A stretch of DNA of 64,000 bases. It comes from Gelidibacter salicanalis. GTDB lineage: Bacteria; Bacteroidota; Bacteroidia; Flavobacteriales; Flavobacteriaceae. The notes under the pieces are model-generated. The model had not been told where the DNA came from. It ran no database searches and saw only the letters and a program-made list of their open reading frames with translations. The position numbers and the translations under genes were made by a program. Positions 10,153 through 20,503 of the stretch are shown piece after piece; the stretch's first letter is position 1; every line of letters begins with the position of its first letter. Where the stretch lies: contig NZ_JAEHJZ010000039.1 of NCBI RefSeq assembly GCF_016469035.1, forward strand, positions 264 through 64,263, read 5' to 3'.

Positions 10153-10938
10153 TCAATCAAGCACCTGCCACTTTGGAGAGAAATAAGTAGATCTTCCGCC
10201 AACTTTGATTTTTTCGATGTTGGCATCGGTGTGAAAACAAGGTTCGCCTTCTTTTCTACGGTGGATTAAGAAGTCTTCCGGAAAATCAGGGTGATGGGCA
10301 TCATTGGCAATGGACACTTCTATGACGTTTTTCATGGCGTTGAAAACATGTTCAATGTCTTGAGTGCTCATGTCGGGCACTTTTTGCATTGGATGGATTT
10401 GTGCTTGGTACAAAATTTCATCCGCCATCCAATTGCCAATGCCGGCTGCCACACTTTGATCCATGAGGACAGCTTTTATATAGGTTTTTTTCAGGCTTAA
10501 GGAGGTTTTAAAATCCTCCAAACTTAAATCTCGGGCGTCATCGCTTAAATTGCGTTCCGCTTTATAAGCCGTAATAGAATCAATTAAATCCCACCAGCCA
10601 AACTTCCGCTTGTTTTCAAATGCGAAATAAAAGCCATTTTCAAAACTGAGCACGATATGACCGAACTTTGGTCGGTCTTCTTTTTCCTTATAATAATTGG
10701 GTCTCCCGGTCATTCCGAAGTGCATCACCAGAGTTTTTTCGCCAGAGGTTTTAATGAACAGATATTTTCCGATGCGTTGGGTTTCGGTAAATTCATTGCC
10801 GACCAGATATTTTTCAAATTCAGATTTTGAACTTTTGAGGAGTCGGTTATCACGACATTCGAACGATGTAATGGTCTTGAGCAATGCGGTGTTGTCAATA
10901 TAAATTTTATAACCCTCAACTTCTGGTAATTCTGGCAT
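10153..10938 (-). CDS. Fpg/Nei-family DNA glycosylase/AP lyase with degenerate zinc finger
   Basis: Base-excision repair enzyme of 261 residues. It starts MPELPEVEG, giving the catalytic Pro2/Glu3, and has RIGKYLF (Lys58) and MHFGMTGR at 72-79, plus GIGNWMADEIL in the helix-two-turn-helix. The C-terminal hairpin keeps the family outline (EPCFHTD, GRSTYFSPKWQ) but has lost three of the four zinc-binding Cys residues, so it is a zinc-less finger. Substrate range (oxidised purines or pyrimidines) is therefore uncertain and I give no gene symbol. It is convergent with the symporter gene, 13 bp away, and functionally unrelated to the glycan genes. Confidence 0.88.
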   Translation of the reverse strand: MPELPEVEGYKIYIDNTALLKTITSFECRDNRLLKSSKSEFEKYLVGNEFTETQRIGKYLFIKTSGEKTLVMHFGMTGRPNYYKEKEDRPKFGHIVLSFENGFYFAFENKRKFGWWDLIDSITAYKAERNLSDDARDLSLEDFKTSLSLKKTYIKAVLMDQSVAAGIGNWMADEILYQAQIHPMQKVPDMSTQDIEHVFNAMKNVIEVSIANDAHHPDFPEDFLIHRRKEGEPCFHTDANIEKIKVGGRSTYFSPKWQVLD

Positions 10939-11097
10939 ACTATTTAATTTTAGACCTAATTTAATTAAAAAACTTCGATGAGTCGTCTCGACTGAGCACT
11001 TACTTTCGTCTTTGAAATCGCCGATAATTTATTATCTTCAACCCAATCAAACTGAATCATAACACTACCAAACAAATAAACCTCTAAATTTTAGTCT

Positions 11098-11526
11098 ATG
11101 AAAATCTATAAACTCACTTTGGTAACGGATGTTGTAGTAGAGGCATTTGCCAATTTAATTCCGCAACTTGCTCCTAGTTGTCAATTGCCAACAAAAGAAG
11201 ATTTAAAGGCTATCGTGAACTCTAAACATACCCTGCTTTTTATGGCGGAGGAAAATAATGAGATCTTAGGCACCATGACGCTCGTATTAAATAAAATACC
11301 TACAGGCGATAAAGTTTGGATTGAGGATGTGGTGGTCGATCAATCAGCCAGGGGTAAAGGCGTTGGCGTAAAGTTGATTCAGTTTTCAATTGATTACGCT
11401 AAAACCGAAAAGCTAATGAGCATCAACTTAACGTCTAGTCCTGATCGCGTTGCTGCCAATCAGCTTTATCAGAAATTAGGGTTTATTCAAAGAGAAACCA
11501 ACGTTTATAGACTGACTATAAAATAG
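11098..11526 (+). CDS. GNAT-family N-acetyltransferase
   Basis: A 142-residue single-domain acetyltransferase. The acetyl-CoA binding motif VVVDQSARGKGVGVKLI lies at about 80-96 and NQLYQKLGF at about 121-129 is the typical C-terminal GNAT motif. The substrate is unknown; some small stand-alone GNATs of this type act on amines or drugs. It is monocistronic, flanked by divergent and convergent genes, and shows no link to the utilisation locus. Confidence 0.85.
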   Translation: MKIYKLTLVTDVVVEAFANLIPQLAPSCQLPTKEDLKAIVNSKHTLLFMAEENNEILGTMTLVLNKIPTGDKVWIEDVVVDQSARGKGVGVKLIQFSIDYAKTEKLMSINLTSSPDRVAANQLYQKLGFIQRETNVYRLTIK

Positions 11527-11654
11527 TACATAAAAACGGTGGCTAATAACGGATATAGCGGTGTTACTTAATTGTGATCAATAACGCCCACTCTTCCGCC
11601 TCACCATTAGATGATTTGCGTCGTCTTATAATACATCAAGAACTTCAAGTTGCG

Positions 11655-14600
11655 TTAAGATTTTACTTCATGCTTATTTAAGTACTCGTCAACACCTGTA
11701 GCTAGAGCGTCGTTTTTAAAAGCTATCGGATTTTTCTTAAAGTGTTTTTTAAAGCATTTTGAAAAGTACTTCGGATCATTGAAACCTGTTTTAAAAGCAG
11801 TTTCCGAAACAGTATACCCATGTTTAGTGATTAAAATAGCGGCTTTTTTCAGACGCAAAATCCTTACAAAATCAACTAGGCTATGGCCTGTTAAAGATTG
11901 GCATTTTCTATAAATGCTTGAATAGCTCATGTTTAAAGGCGCGACCAGATCTTCCATCTTAAAATTAGAGTCCTCCAATCTTAAGTTAATATGTGACACC
12001 AAATTTTCAAGAAATAGTTCATCTTGAGATTTCTCTATAAAGTCTTCAGGTCTCGAAATGACTTCTTTGCGGTATTTGCTGATGATATATTCTTTAGAAA
12101 TTAAAATATTTTGAATTTTCAGCAGCAACTCATTGGTGTTAAAAGGTTTGTTAATGTATTCTATGGCGCCAGATTTCAATCCTTTCAGTTTTGAATTTGT
12201 GGAATTTTTAGCGGTCATTAAAATAACAGGAATGTGCTTTGTGAGCTGATCTTCTTGAAGTAATTTGCTCATTTCAATACCGTCTAATTCTGGCATCATG
12301 ATATCACTTAAGATGAGGTCAGGTAGGTTGCTTTTGGCGTAATAATAGCCTTCGTTACCATTCTCAGCTAAAATTATATTGTAATGATGTTCCAACAATT
12401 CCTTTAAAAACAACTGTAGGTCTAGCGTGTCTTCCACAATCAGAACTGTTTTTTTTAATATATTGGGATCGTTATGGTCTATTGATAGTAACTCCTCTTC
12501 CATTGTGTCATAGGTAGCTTCATCTTCATAATCTACAGTAATCCGTTCCGTATCGGTATAGACGTCATCAGTTACTGGGAAAGTAATGGAGAATGTTGTA
12601 CCACTTGTTTTGGAAGATTCTACTTCAATGGTTCCCTTATGCAAATCAATGAGCTCTTTGGTTAGCGCTAGTCCGATACCGGTGCCTTTATTTTTTTTAC
12701 CGATATGAGACTGATAAAAAAGCTCGAAAATGGAGTCTAACTCTTCCTTGGCAACGCCTGCGCCAGAATCGCTCACTGCGATTTTCACCATCTTATTTAA
12801 ATTGACAGGAGTCACTATCAATTGAATATTGCCTTCTCTAGGGGTGAATTTAAATGCGTTGGAGAGCAAATTGTAAATAATGTGCTCAATTTTGTCCTTA
12901 TCATACCAGGTGTCAGTTAAATTTTTAGGACTATTGACGGTAAAATCTATATTCTTTTTTCGAGCTAATTCATTAAACGAACGTACAATGTCTTCAACGT
13001 TATCGTGTAAATTATTTTTCGTAACCATTAATCTTAACTTGTCCAATTCTTTATTCCGGACCAAGGTTAACTCATAGGCTATTTTAGAAAGACGCCTTGC
13101 GTTGTAGGCAATAATGTTGAGGCGTTGTTTTAGAAGTAAATTGCCATTTTTTTCAGCTTTGATAATCATATCCTCGATAGGGCCTAAGATCAATGTTAAT
13201 GGGGTTTGAATTTCGTGAGACATTTTGGCGAAAAAGTTCATCTTTAATTGATGCAGCTCATTTTCATTTTTGTGATTTATTTTTTCTAAATACAAGTTCT
13301 TTTTCAAACCATACCAGCGTCTGATGCCATAAATAATTAACAAACCAACACATAGGTACAACACCCACGCAATGGGTTTGTTCCAAAAAGGTTTTTCAAT
13401 GTTAATGGTGATGCTTTTGGTAGGCACGTCCCATGTATCATCCTTCGTGCCAGCTTTTACTTCAAAAGTATAGTTGCCGGCAGGAATATTAGTATAGGTT
13501 GCGGAACGGTCATGATGACTAAGTATCCAATCTTTATCAAAGCCTTTTAAGCGATAGGCGTAATAATATTTGGGATGTAAGACATTATCAATAGCAGCAA
13601 ATCGGAAAGCAAATGAGGATTCATTATGCTTCAATTTTAGGGTTTTTAGCTTACTAAAACCTTCTGTAATTTGATCTGGCAATAACACGTTGGCCGGTTG
13701 ATTAAGGACTTCAATGTTATTAATTTGCAGAATGGGACGGGATTCTTTCTTAAATAAATCTTGAGGGTAGAAGTAATTAAAACCCTTCAAACCTCCAAAA
13801 TAGAGCATGCCTGTATGGTCTTTAAAGGCACTTCTGGACAAGAACGTATTATCTTGTAGTCCGTCTGTACTGTAATAGGTTTTTATAATTGAATCATGTG
13901 TTTTAAAATTTATAATGCCATCAGTAGAACTTATCCATAAGTTGTCATCTCCAATGTTGATCACTGCCGTTAGTGATTTGTTGGAAATTGCCGATAATTC
14001 TTCAAAAGAAGAGAATACGCTACTATTGGTGTCATATTTTAATAACTTTCCGGAATCGTCTATAAGCCATAAGCTATTATAGGCACCTTCAGCAATGTGT
14101 TTGATGCCTCTAATTCTATCCAATTCAGAATTGCGAATGGAGCGGTCAATAAATGTTGAGGCGTTCAATTTATTATAATTTTCATTAAACTGAAATAAGC
14201 CTCCACCAACAGTGCCCAACCACAATTTCGCATCTTGTGATTCAATTATACTCTGTACAATTAAACCTTTTAAGTTGTTAGTGTTATTTTCAAAAGAAGC
14301 CAGGAGTACGAAATCATCGTTGTAAATGTTTAAACACGTGTTAGAACCAACCCATATGCGGCCCTTTCGATCTGTATATACCGTTCTCACATCAGAGGCT
14401 TTCTGGTTTTTTACATTAAAGACAGGACTATTTTTAAATTGTCTGGCTTTTGCATCATATATCCAAAGACCATTTTTATAAGTACCTACCCAAATATTTC
14501 CCTTATTGTCTTCTGCTATGGTTTGTATATAAAATCCCTTATTTGTAATCGGATCATTAAAAAAAGTCTCTTCTTTAATGATATCATTACCATTAAATGT

Positions 14601-15737
14601 AATTTTTGTAAGTCCTGATCCGTCTGTGCCCGCCCATAAAATGTTGTCAGAACTTTTTAAAAGACTTAATATTCTGTTCGGATATTGTTGATCAGAGCCT
14701 TCATGATAATTAATTGTGTTGGCTGCATTGGGAAGAATGTTGAGGTTACCATAATTTGGTGTAATCCAGATGTTTTGGTGATTGTCTTCAGTAATATGAA
14801 GAATCGTATTACTACTTAAAGAAAACTCATTGCGTGTTTGTTTCATAAAAAGAAGGACATCGCCAGTTGTCAAGTTGACTTTGTACAATCCGCCGCCATC
14901 TGTTCCTGCCCATAAAAAATCATTGCTGTCAATAAATAGGTTTAAGAACAATTCGCTTTTTATATTGTGATAATTGCCTTTAAAAAATGACTCTTGAATA
15001 AAGGTCTTGCTAGGGATATCATATAAGAAAAGACCTTTTGTTTCAGTACCAATCCAAAGTCTGTCATAAGTATCAGTGGTCAGAATCAGGTCTTCGGGGT
15101 AATTATTAAAGGGTGCATCTATATATTCTAGTGTTTGGGATGCTAATGAGTAAAAAAGGATATTACCGTCTCCAGTACTAATAAATAGGGTATTGGAGGC
15201 TCCAACTGCAAAATCCGTGATTTTTGTAGATCTGTGGTATAGATCGGGAATGGTCGTAATGAGATCCATCGTGCCATCTTTATAAGCGTAAATCGTTCCT
15301 GTGTTGGTCATAATCCATAAACTGCCATCTCTTGAAGTCATGACACTGACCCGCTGATTTTCTAAAAGAGGAGTCAAATCTTCAAAGGTACCTTTCTCGG
15401 CATTGTATCGGGTTAAAAATCCTTGATACGTTGACAAATATATGTTTTGAGAGGTGTCAGTAATCATATCCTTTATAATTGCTGCACCATCGGCTTTAGG
15501 AAATATTCTTTTACTAGGGATCAGACTGTAATTATAGCCATCAAAGACGTAAATATCTCCTTTTTGAACCATCCAAATATTTCCAATATTATCTTGTATG
15601 GTTTTGGTGACGGCAATGGGCGTATTATCCGATGAAGGCGAAATATGGGTAAAGTTAATATGATTTTGGGCTAATGATAGGTGCATTACTCCTAAGAAAA
15701 AGTAAAAAATGGTCCATCGGTCTCTCAATTGGTGCAT
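11655..15737 (-). CDS. hybrid two-component system regulator (HTCS)
   Basis: A 1360-residue one-protein signalling system. A signal peptide (about 1-23) precedes a periplasmic sensor of two-component-regulator propeller repeats (about 30-670) and a Y_Y_Y domain (about 705-782). One membrane helix follows at about 787-804. Cytoplasmic parts are a HisKA domain with phospho-acceptor His841 (MSHEIQTP), an HATPase domain (N-box NAFKFTP; GTGIGLAL at 1018-1025), a receiver with Asp1145 (LILSDIMMP) and Lys in NKPF, and an AraC-type DNA-binding domain at about 1245-1343. HTCS proteins bind glycan breakdown products in the periplasm and activate the adjacent utilisation genes. It is divergent from the GH109-susCD operon, its likely target together with the GH29 operon and the second GH109 operon. 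Confidence 0.95.
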   Translation of the reverse strand: MHQLRDRWTIFYFFLGVMHLSLAQNHINFTHISPSSDNTPIAVTKTIQDNIGNIWMVQKGDIYVFDGYNYSLIPSKRIFPKADGAAIIKDMITDTSQNIYLSTYQGFLTRYNAEKGTFEDLTPLLENQRVSVMTSRDGSLWIMTNTGTIYAYKDGTMDLITTIPDLYHRSTKITDFAVGASNTLFISTGDGNILFYSLASQTLEYIDAPFNNYPEDLILTTDTYDRLWIGTETKGLFLYDIPSKTFIQESFFKGNYHNIKSELFLNLFIDSNDFLWAGTDGGGLYKVNLTTGDVLLFMKQTRNEFSLSSNTILHITEDNHQNIWITPNYGNLNILPNAANTINYHEGSDQQYPNRILSLLKSSDNILWAGTDGSGLTKITFNGNDIIKEETFFNDPITNKGFYIQTIAEDNKGNIWVGTYKNGLWIYDAKARQFKNSPVFNVKNQKASDVRTVYTDRKGRIWVGSNTCLNIYNDDFVLLASFENNTNNLKGLIVQSIIESQDAKLWLGTVGGGLFQFNENYNKLNASTFIDRSIRNSELDRIRGIKHIAEGAYNSLWLIDDSGKLLKYDTNSSVFSSFEELSAISNKSLTAVINIGDDNLWISSTDGIINFKTHDSIIKTYYSTDGLQDNTFLSRSAFKDHTGMLYFGGLKGFNYFYPQDLFKKESRPILQINNIEVLNQPANVLLPDQITEGFSKLKTLKLKHNESSFAFRFAAIDNVLHPKYYYAYRLKGFDKDWILSHHDRSATYTNIPAGNYTFEVKAGTKDDTWDVPTKSITINIEKPFWNKPIAWVLYLCVGLLIIYGIRRWYGLKKNLYLEKINHKNENELHQLKMNFFAKMSHEIQTPLTLILGPIEDMIIKAEKNGNLLLKQRLNIIAYNARRLSKIAYELTLVRNKELDKLRLMVTKNNLHDNVEDIVRSFNELARKKNIDFTVNSPKNLTDTWYDKDKIEHIIYNLLSNAFKFTPREGNIQLIVTPVNLNKMVKIAVSDSGAGVAKEELDSIFELFYQSHIGKKNKGTGIGLALTKELIDLHKGTIEVESSKTSGTTFSITFPVTDDVYTDTERITVDYEDEATYDTMEEELLSIDHNDPNILKKTVLIVEDTLDLQLFLKELLEHHYNIILAENGNEGYYYAKSNLPDLILSDIMMPELDGIEMSKLLQEDQLTKHIPVILMTAKNSTNSKLKGLKSGAIEYINKPFNTNELLLKIQNILISKEYIISKYRKEVISRPEDFIEKSQDELFLENLVSHINLRLEDSNFKMEDLVAPLNMSYSSIYRKCQSLTGHSLVDFVRILRLKKAAILITKHGYTVSETAFKTGFNDPKYFSKCFKKHFKKNPIAFKNDALATGVDEYLNKHEVKS

Positions 15738-15891
15738 AACTAAGTACTGCGTTTTTAATGAAAGGTCTAAAATAGCTTATAAGTGTTAATATCTTCAGAG
15801 ATTTTTGAATTTAATCTCATTAAATATAAAACTATGTGTTGAATAATGATGAGATGTGTAATAGTAAAAAAGAATGCGAAGGGGTATAAAG

Positions 15892-15918
15892 TGATCAAAT
15901 AGGAGTAAATTTTGAGCA
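15892..15918 (+). promoter_or_regulatory. candidate HTCS operator (copy 2), upstream of GH109a
   Basis: Half-sites TGATCA (15892-15897) and TGAGCA (15913-15918) are 21 bp apart, and the core AATAGGAGTA matches copy 3 (AATAGGGGTA) closely. It sits in the divergent region between the hybrid regulator gene and the GH109a operon. It is less perfect than copies 1 and 3. Confidence 0.5.
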
Positions 15919-15949
15919 TTTCAGTGATAATACTGTTAAACGCTGAAAA

Positions 15950-15978
15950 TTTGCCCCTCTTTTTATAACATAAGTTTC
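15950..15978 (+). promoter_or_regulatory. candidate promoter of the GH109a-susCD operon
   Basis: TTTG at 15950-15953 is followed after 17 bases by TAAGTTTC at 15971-15978, close to the Bacteroidota -33 TTTG / -7 TAnnTTTG consensus with the final G changed. The 17-base block starting at 15971 (TAAGTTTCAYATTTGGG) recurs at 27709-27725 before the second GH109 gene. Both copies lie 53 bp past the direct-repeat motif. Confidence 0.45.
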
Positions 15979-16025
15979 ACATTTGGGAATAGAATAATTT
16001 AACGAAACATTAACTATTAATTAAT

Positions 16026-17384
16026 ATGGGTTCTAGAAGGGATTTTGTAAAAACTACGGCGTTAGCTGGAGCTGGGCTTTTTATGTTGCCAAATATATCG
16101 TTTGGAGCCATGACAGGTGAGTCCGATCAAAAATTGAAAATCGCTTTTATAGGTATTGGAGAAAGAGGCATTATGCATTTAAGTAATGCTATGTATAGAA
16201 AGGATGTTGAAGTTACTGCAATTTGCGATGTGGACCCTAAACGGATTGATATAGCTTTAAAAATGATCTCCGATAGAAAATTTGCTAAGCCCTTAGTTTT
16301 TGATAAATCAGATAATGACTACAAAAACCTGCTCGATTTAAAAGAGGTAGATGCTGTAGTGATTTCAACACCTTGGTTATGGCACACAAGAATGGCGGTA
16401 GATTCCATGAAAGCTGGTAAATACACCGGTCTAGAAGTTTCTGCGGCCAATACCTTGGAAGAATGCTGGGATTTGGTGAACACACACGAAGCAACAGGAT
16501 CGCATTTGATGATTCTTGAAAATGTAAACTACCGTCGCGATGTTTTAGCCGTATTGAATATGGTCAAACAAAATGTTTTTGGAGAGTTAGTGCATTTTAG
16601 ATGTGGCTATCAGCATGATTTACGTGAGGTAAAATTCAACAATGGCACGCAACCCTATGGCGGAGGTGTAGAATTTGGTGATAAGGGGTATTCTGAGGCA
16701 AAATGGCGCACACAACATTCGCTTTTAAGAAATGCTGATGTGTATCCAACCCATGGCTTGGGCCCAATAGCCGTAATGTGTGATATTAATAGGGGCAACC
16801 GATTAATGTCATTAACATCACATGCTTCAAAAGGTATCGGACTGCACAATTATATTGTGGACAAGGGAGGAAAAGATCACCCCAACGCGAAGTTAAAATT
16901 CAAGCAAGGTGATGTCATTACCACCACCGTTGAAACTACCAATGGCGAAACCATTATCATAACCCATGATTGTAATTTACCAAGACCTTATTCCTTAGGG
17001 TTTAGAGTTCAGGGAGCCAATGGCCTATGGGAAGTTGATGGCAACCGGATTTATATTGAGGGCAAATCGAATCCTCACCGTTGGGATGCTGCCGATGAGT
17101 GGCTCGAAAAATATGACCATCCCTTATGGAAAAAGTACGGTGAGAAGGCTACAGGAGCGGGACACGGTGGCATGGACTTTTTTGTACTAAATGCATTTAT
17201 AGAATCGGCCAAAGAAAATAGTGCACCGCCAATGGATGCCTATGATGCTGCAGCATGGAGTTCAATAACACCATTATCAGAAGCTTCCATAGAAAATAAC
17301 GGAGAACCTCAGGATATTCCTGATTTTACAAGAGGGATGTGGGTAAAACGCAAACCTTATAATTGGATTAAAGAATCTTATTAG
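16026..17384 (+). CDS. GH109-type Gfo/Idh/MocA protein, Tat-exported (copy a)
   Basis: A 452-residue protein of the NAD-dependent glycosidase family whose studied members cleave alpha-N-acetylgalactosamine (for example the Tn/blood-group-A sugar). A twin-arginine signal (SRRDFVK at 3-9, hydrophobic stretch to about 27) implies export folded with its cofactor. The Rossmann motif GIGERG is at 43-48, and the GH109-like block YPTHGLGP at 240-247 contains His243. It is first gene of an operon with SusC, SusD, a binding protein and an M60 peptidase, 39 bp before susC. It is about 88% identical by eye to the copy at 27758-29116, with no gaps. GH109 membership is from motif recall and gene context; another Gfo/Idh/MocA activity is possible. 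Confidence 0.8.
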   Translation: MGSRRDFVKTTALAGAGLFMLPNISFGAMTGESDQKLKIAFIGIGERGIMHLSNAMYRKDVEVTAICDVDPKRIDIALKMISDRKFAKPLVFDKSDNDYKNLLDLKEVDAVVISTPWLWHTRMAVDSMKAGKYTGLEVSAANTLEECWDLVNTHEATGSHLMILENVNYRRDVLAVLNMVKQNVFGELVHFRCGYQHDLREVKFNNGTQPYGGGVEFGDKGYSEAKWRTQHSLLRNADVYPTHGLGPIAVMCDINRGNRLMSLTSHASKGIGLHNYIVDKGGKDHPNAKLKFKQGDVITTTVETTNGETIIITHDCNLPRPYSLGFRVQGANGLWEVDGNRIYIEGKSNPHRWDAADEWLEKYDHPLWKKYGEKATGAGHGGMDFFVLNAFIESAKENSAPPMDAYDAAAWSSITPLSEASIENNGEPQDIPDFTRGMWVKRKPYNWIKESY

Positions 17385-17423
17385 ACTAAACAACCATGAA
17401 AATTAACTAACAAAAATTACTTT

Positions 17424-20400
17424 ATGAAAAAATTATTTACTTTCTTATTGTTGACAATATTTGTTACCGTTGGGTTTGAGGCTCAGGCACAGAGCACTCA
17501 AAAAACCATAACGGGAACTGTAATAGATGTTGATAAAGTTCCTGTGATAGGTGCCAATGTTATTGTTGATGGTACATCTATTGGAACCATAACTGATTTT
17601 GACGGAAAATATAGTATTACAATGCCTTCTACGGCACGTTCTATATCTGTATCTTATGTGGGTTATGCCACTCAAACGATAGTCATTGGTGAGCAAAAAG
17701 TCATTGATGTCACTTTAGAAGTTGATGCTGCTGGCTTAGACGAGGTGGTGATAGTTGGGTACGGACAACAGAAAAAAGAAAGTGTTGTTGGTGCACAAGC
17801 TACTATTAAACCTAGAGAACTTAGATCTCCTACTGGAAATCTAACCACGGCAGTTGCGGGTAGAATAGCTGGAGTAGTTGCCACTCAGAGAGGAGGGGGG
17901 CCTGGTGCAGACGGAGCAACCTTATTTATTAGAGGTATTGGAACCTTTGCCAGCAGCCCACAAGCCCCGTTACTAGTAGTTGATGGAGTGCCAGATCGTG
18001 ATATCAATAATATTGATCCAGAAGACATTGAAAGTTTTACAGTGCTTAAGGACGCAACAGCTACAGCTGTATATGGAACACGTGGCGCTAATGGCGTTAT
18101 ACTTATCAATACCAAAAGCGGTAAGATTGGTAAACCTACAATTAATGCTGAATACAATCACGGAATTACCAGATTTACGGATCTTCCAGATTTTGTGGAT
18201 GGGCCAACATTTATGAGGCTTTACAACGAAGGTTTAACCATGCGGGGTAGAACGCCAACCTATACTGAAGAAGTTATTGGATTTCATGAGAGTGGGGTGG
18301 ATCCGGATTTATATCCAAATGTTGATTGGTATGATGTGTTATTCAAGGATTTCGGGAGTAATGATAGAGTGACTCTAAACGTTGGTGGTGGTTCTGAATC
18401 AGCACAATATTATTTATCTGCAGGTTATTACGGAGAGTCAGGTTTGTTCAAAACAGAAAATATTGACTCTTACAATTCTGAGTTAAAGCTGAACAGGTTT
18501 AATTTTACAAGTAACTTAAATTTAAATATTACCAGAAATACAAAATTGGATTTTGGAATAAACGGTTATATCACTGATTATAACCGACCGGCTTATGGTG
18601 TGAATACTATTTTTAATATTGCTACGGCTTCTTCACCGCATACTATTCCTTCGCAATATAGCAATGGTCAATGGCCACAAATAAAAGGAACACTTCAAAG
18701 TCCTTATATGGCATTAACCCAATCTGGTGTTACCAACCAGGCCTCTAACACCATAAGATCGAATCTAAGAGTAACTCAGGAATTAGATATGGTTTTAGAT
18801 GGTTTAAGCGCAACGGCCATGTTCGCTTATGACGTTAACAATAGTACTAATTTAACCCGATCAAGAAATTTGCAAACCTATTTTGCAACAGGTCGTGATG
18901 ATGAAGGTAATTTAATTACTGAGATCTCAGCTCCAGGTTCAGATGAGTTAGGGTTTGAGTTGACACGTTTTGGTGATAAAAGATTTTATGTGGAAGCGGC
19001 AACAAATTATGCTCAAAAATTTGGTGATCACGACGTTTCAGGTCTACTTCTATTCAATCAATCTGATTTTAGAGATGCTTCTGATCGAGTTACTAGTTAT
19101 AAGGCAGCCATTCAATATAGACAACGTAATTATGTAGGACGTGTAAACTATGGTTATGCTGACAAATACTTTGCTGAAGCTAACTTTTCCTACTCCGGTT
19201 CAGATAACTTTGTGGATAGTGAACGTTATGGTTTCTTTCCTTCCTTTGGGGCTGGATGGATTATTTCTAAGGAAAAATTCTTTGAACCCCTCCAGAATAT
19301 CGTTTCTAATTTTAAATTAAGATATAGTTATGGTCTTTCTGGAAATGCGGCGGTTGATAATCCTAATTTACGATTCTTATACTTAACAACAATTGGTAAC
19401 AGCGCCGGTTATACTTTTGGGGCTCCAGGATCACAACGAAGTTATGGTGGTTATAATGAATCTCGAATTGGTGGTGATGTACGCTGGGAAACCTCGTATA
19501 GACAAAACCTAGGTATTGAATTGAGCTTTCTTAATAGTGATCTAGACCTTACGGTTGAATTATTCCATGAAAAAAGAGAAGGTATATTACTCCCTAATTA
19601 TGTAATCCCTTACGTTTCAGGATTTACAGTAAGTAATATTCCATACAACAATGTGGGGCGTACCGAAAATAAGGGTATAGACGTAACGCTAGATTATAAC
19701 AAGAATTGGAGTGGTACAAGCTTTTTCTCTTTTAAAGGAACATTTAATTACAATAAAAACAAGGCTGTATTTGATGGTCTTCCGGAATGGAGGTATCCTT
19801 ATCTAAATAGGATTGGTCAGTCAATCAGCCAGCGCTTCGGTTATATATCCCAAGGGTTTTTTGAGAGTGAAGAGCAGATTGCAAATGCAGCCGTGCAATC
19901 TGGTGATGTAAGGCCGGGAGATCTTCGTTACAAAGATCTTAATGGGGATGGTTTAATAAACAGTAATGACCAAACGGCCATTGGTTATGGAAGTGTTCCC
20001 CAAATTGTCTATGGATTGAGCTTTGGAGGAGGTTTTAAAGGTTTTGATATTAGCTTGTTTTTTCAAGGTACTGCGCTTGTTGATTTTAATTATGCAGGTG
20101 GTTTTGGAACAACACCATTTTCACAAGGTGCAAATTACGGTAACATGTACGCGACAGTCAATGATCGTTGGACACCTGAAAACCCTAACCCTAATGCGTT
20201 TTATCCAAGATTGTCCACGAATCAGGATCAAACTACTAATTACTACACCAGTACACATTGGGTTGAAAGAGCTGATTATATTAGATTAAAGCAAGCCGAA
20301 ATAGGGTATACTTTTGAGGATAATAGTTTTTTAAATAAATATGCTATTCAGAAAGTTAGGTTGTTTTTGAGCGGAACTAATCTCTTTACAATTTCACCTT

Positions 20401-20495
20401 GGAAGCACTGGGATCCAGAACTTGGCGATGGACGGGGTGCAGCCTATCCTAATATTAGTGTTTACAACGTAGGTTTACGTTTTAATTTTCAATAA
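17424..20495 (+). CDS. SusC-family TonB-dependent outer-membrane transporter (copy a)
   Basis: A 1023-residue porin-like importer for oligosaccharides or glycopeptides. Signal peptide about 1-23; carboxypeptidase-regulatory-like domain at about 27-100 (GTVIDVDKVPVIGANV); SusC-type signature LDEVVIVGYGQQKKESVVG at 105-123; plug to about 230; then the 22-strand barrel, ending in an aromatic residue pattern (LRFNFQ). It is paired with susD 8 bp downstream and preceded by GH109. The substrate is inferred as O-glycan or glycopeptide fragments from the neighbours. Confidence 0.95.
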   Translation: MKKLFTFLLLTIFVTVGFEAQAQSTQKTITGTVIDVDKVPVIGANVIVDGTSIGTITDFDGKYSITMPSTARSISVSYVGYATQTIVIGEQKVIDVTLEVDAAGLDEVVIVGYGQQKKESVVGAQATIKPRELRSPTGNLTTAVAGRIAGVVATQRGGGPGADGATLFIRGIGTFASSPQAPLLVVDGVPDRDINNIDPEDIESFTVLKDATATAVYGTRGANGVILINTKSGKIGKPTINAEYNHGITRFTDLPDFVDGPTFMRLYNEGLTMRGRTPTYTEEVIGFHESGVDPDLYPNVDWYDVLFKDFGSNDRVTLNVGGGSESAQYYLSAGYYGESGLFKTENIDSYNSELKLNRFNFTSNLNLNITRNTKLDFGINGYITDYNRPAYGVNTIFNIATASSPHTIPSQYSNGQWPQIKGTLQSPYMALTQSGVTNQASNTIRSNLRVTQELDMVLDGLSATAMFAYDVNNSTNLTRSRNLQTYFATGRDDEGNLITEISAPGSDELGFELTRFGDKRFYVEAATNYAQKFGDHDVSGLLLFNQSDFRDASDRVTSYKAAIQYRQRNYVGRVNYGYADKYFAEANFSYSGSDNFVDSERYGFFPSFGAGWIISKEKFFEPLQNIVSNFKLRYSYGLSGNAAVDNPNLRFLYLTTIGNSAGYTFGAPGSQRSYGGYNESRIGGDVRWETSYRQNLGIELSFLNSDLDLTVELFHEKREGILLPNYVIPYVSGFTVSNIPYNNVGRTENKGIDVTLDYNKNWSGTSFFSFKGTFNYNKNKAVFDGLPEWRYPYLNRIGQSISQRFGYISQGFFESEEQIANAAVQSGDVRPGDLRYKDLNGDGLINSNDQTAIGYGSVPQIVYGLSFGGGFKGFDISLFFQGTALVDFNYAGGFGTTPFSQGANYGNMYATVNDRWTPENPNPNAFYPRLSTNQDQTTNYYTSTHWVERADYIRLKQAEIGYTFEDNSFLNKYAIQKVRLFLSGTNLFTISPWKHWDPELGDGRGAAYPNISVYNVGLRFNFQ

Positions 20496-20503
20496 ATACG
20501 ACT

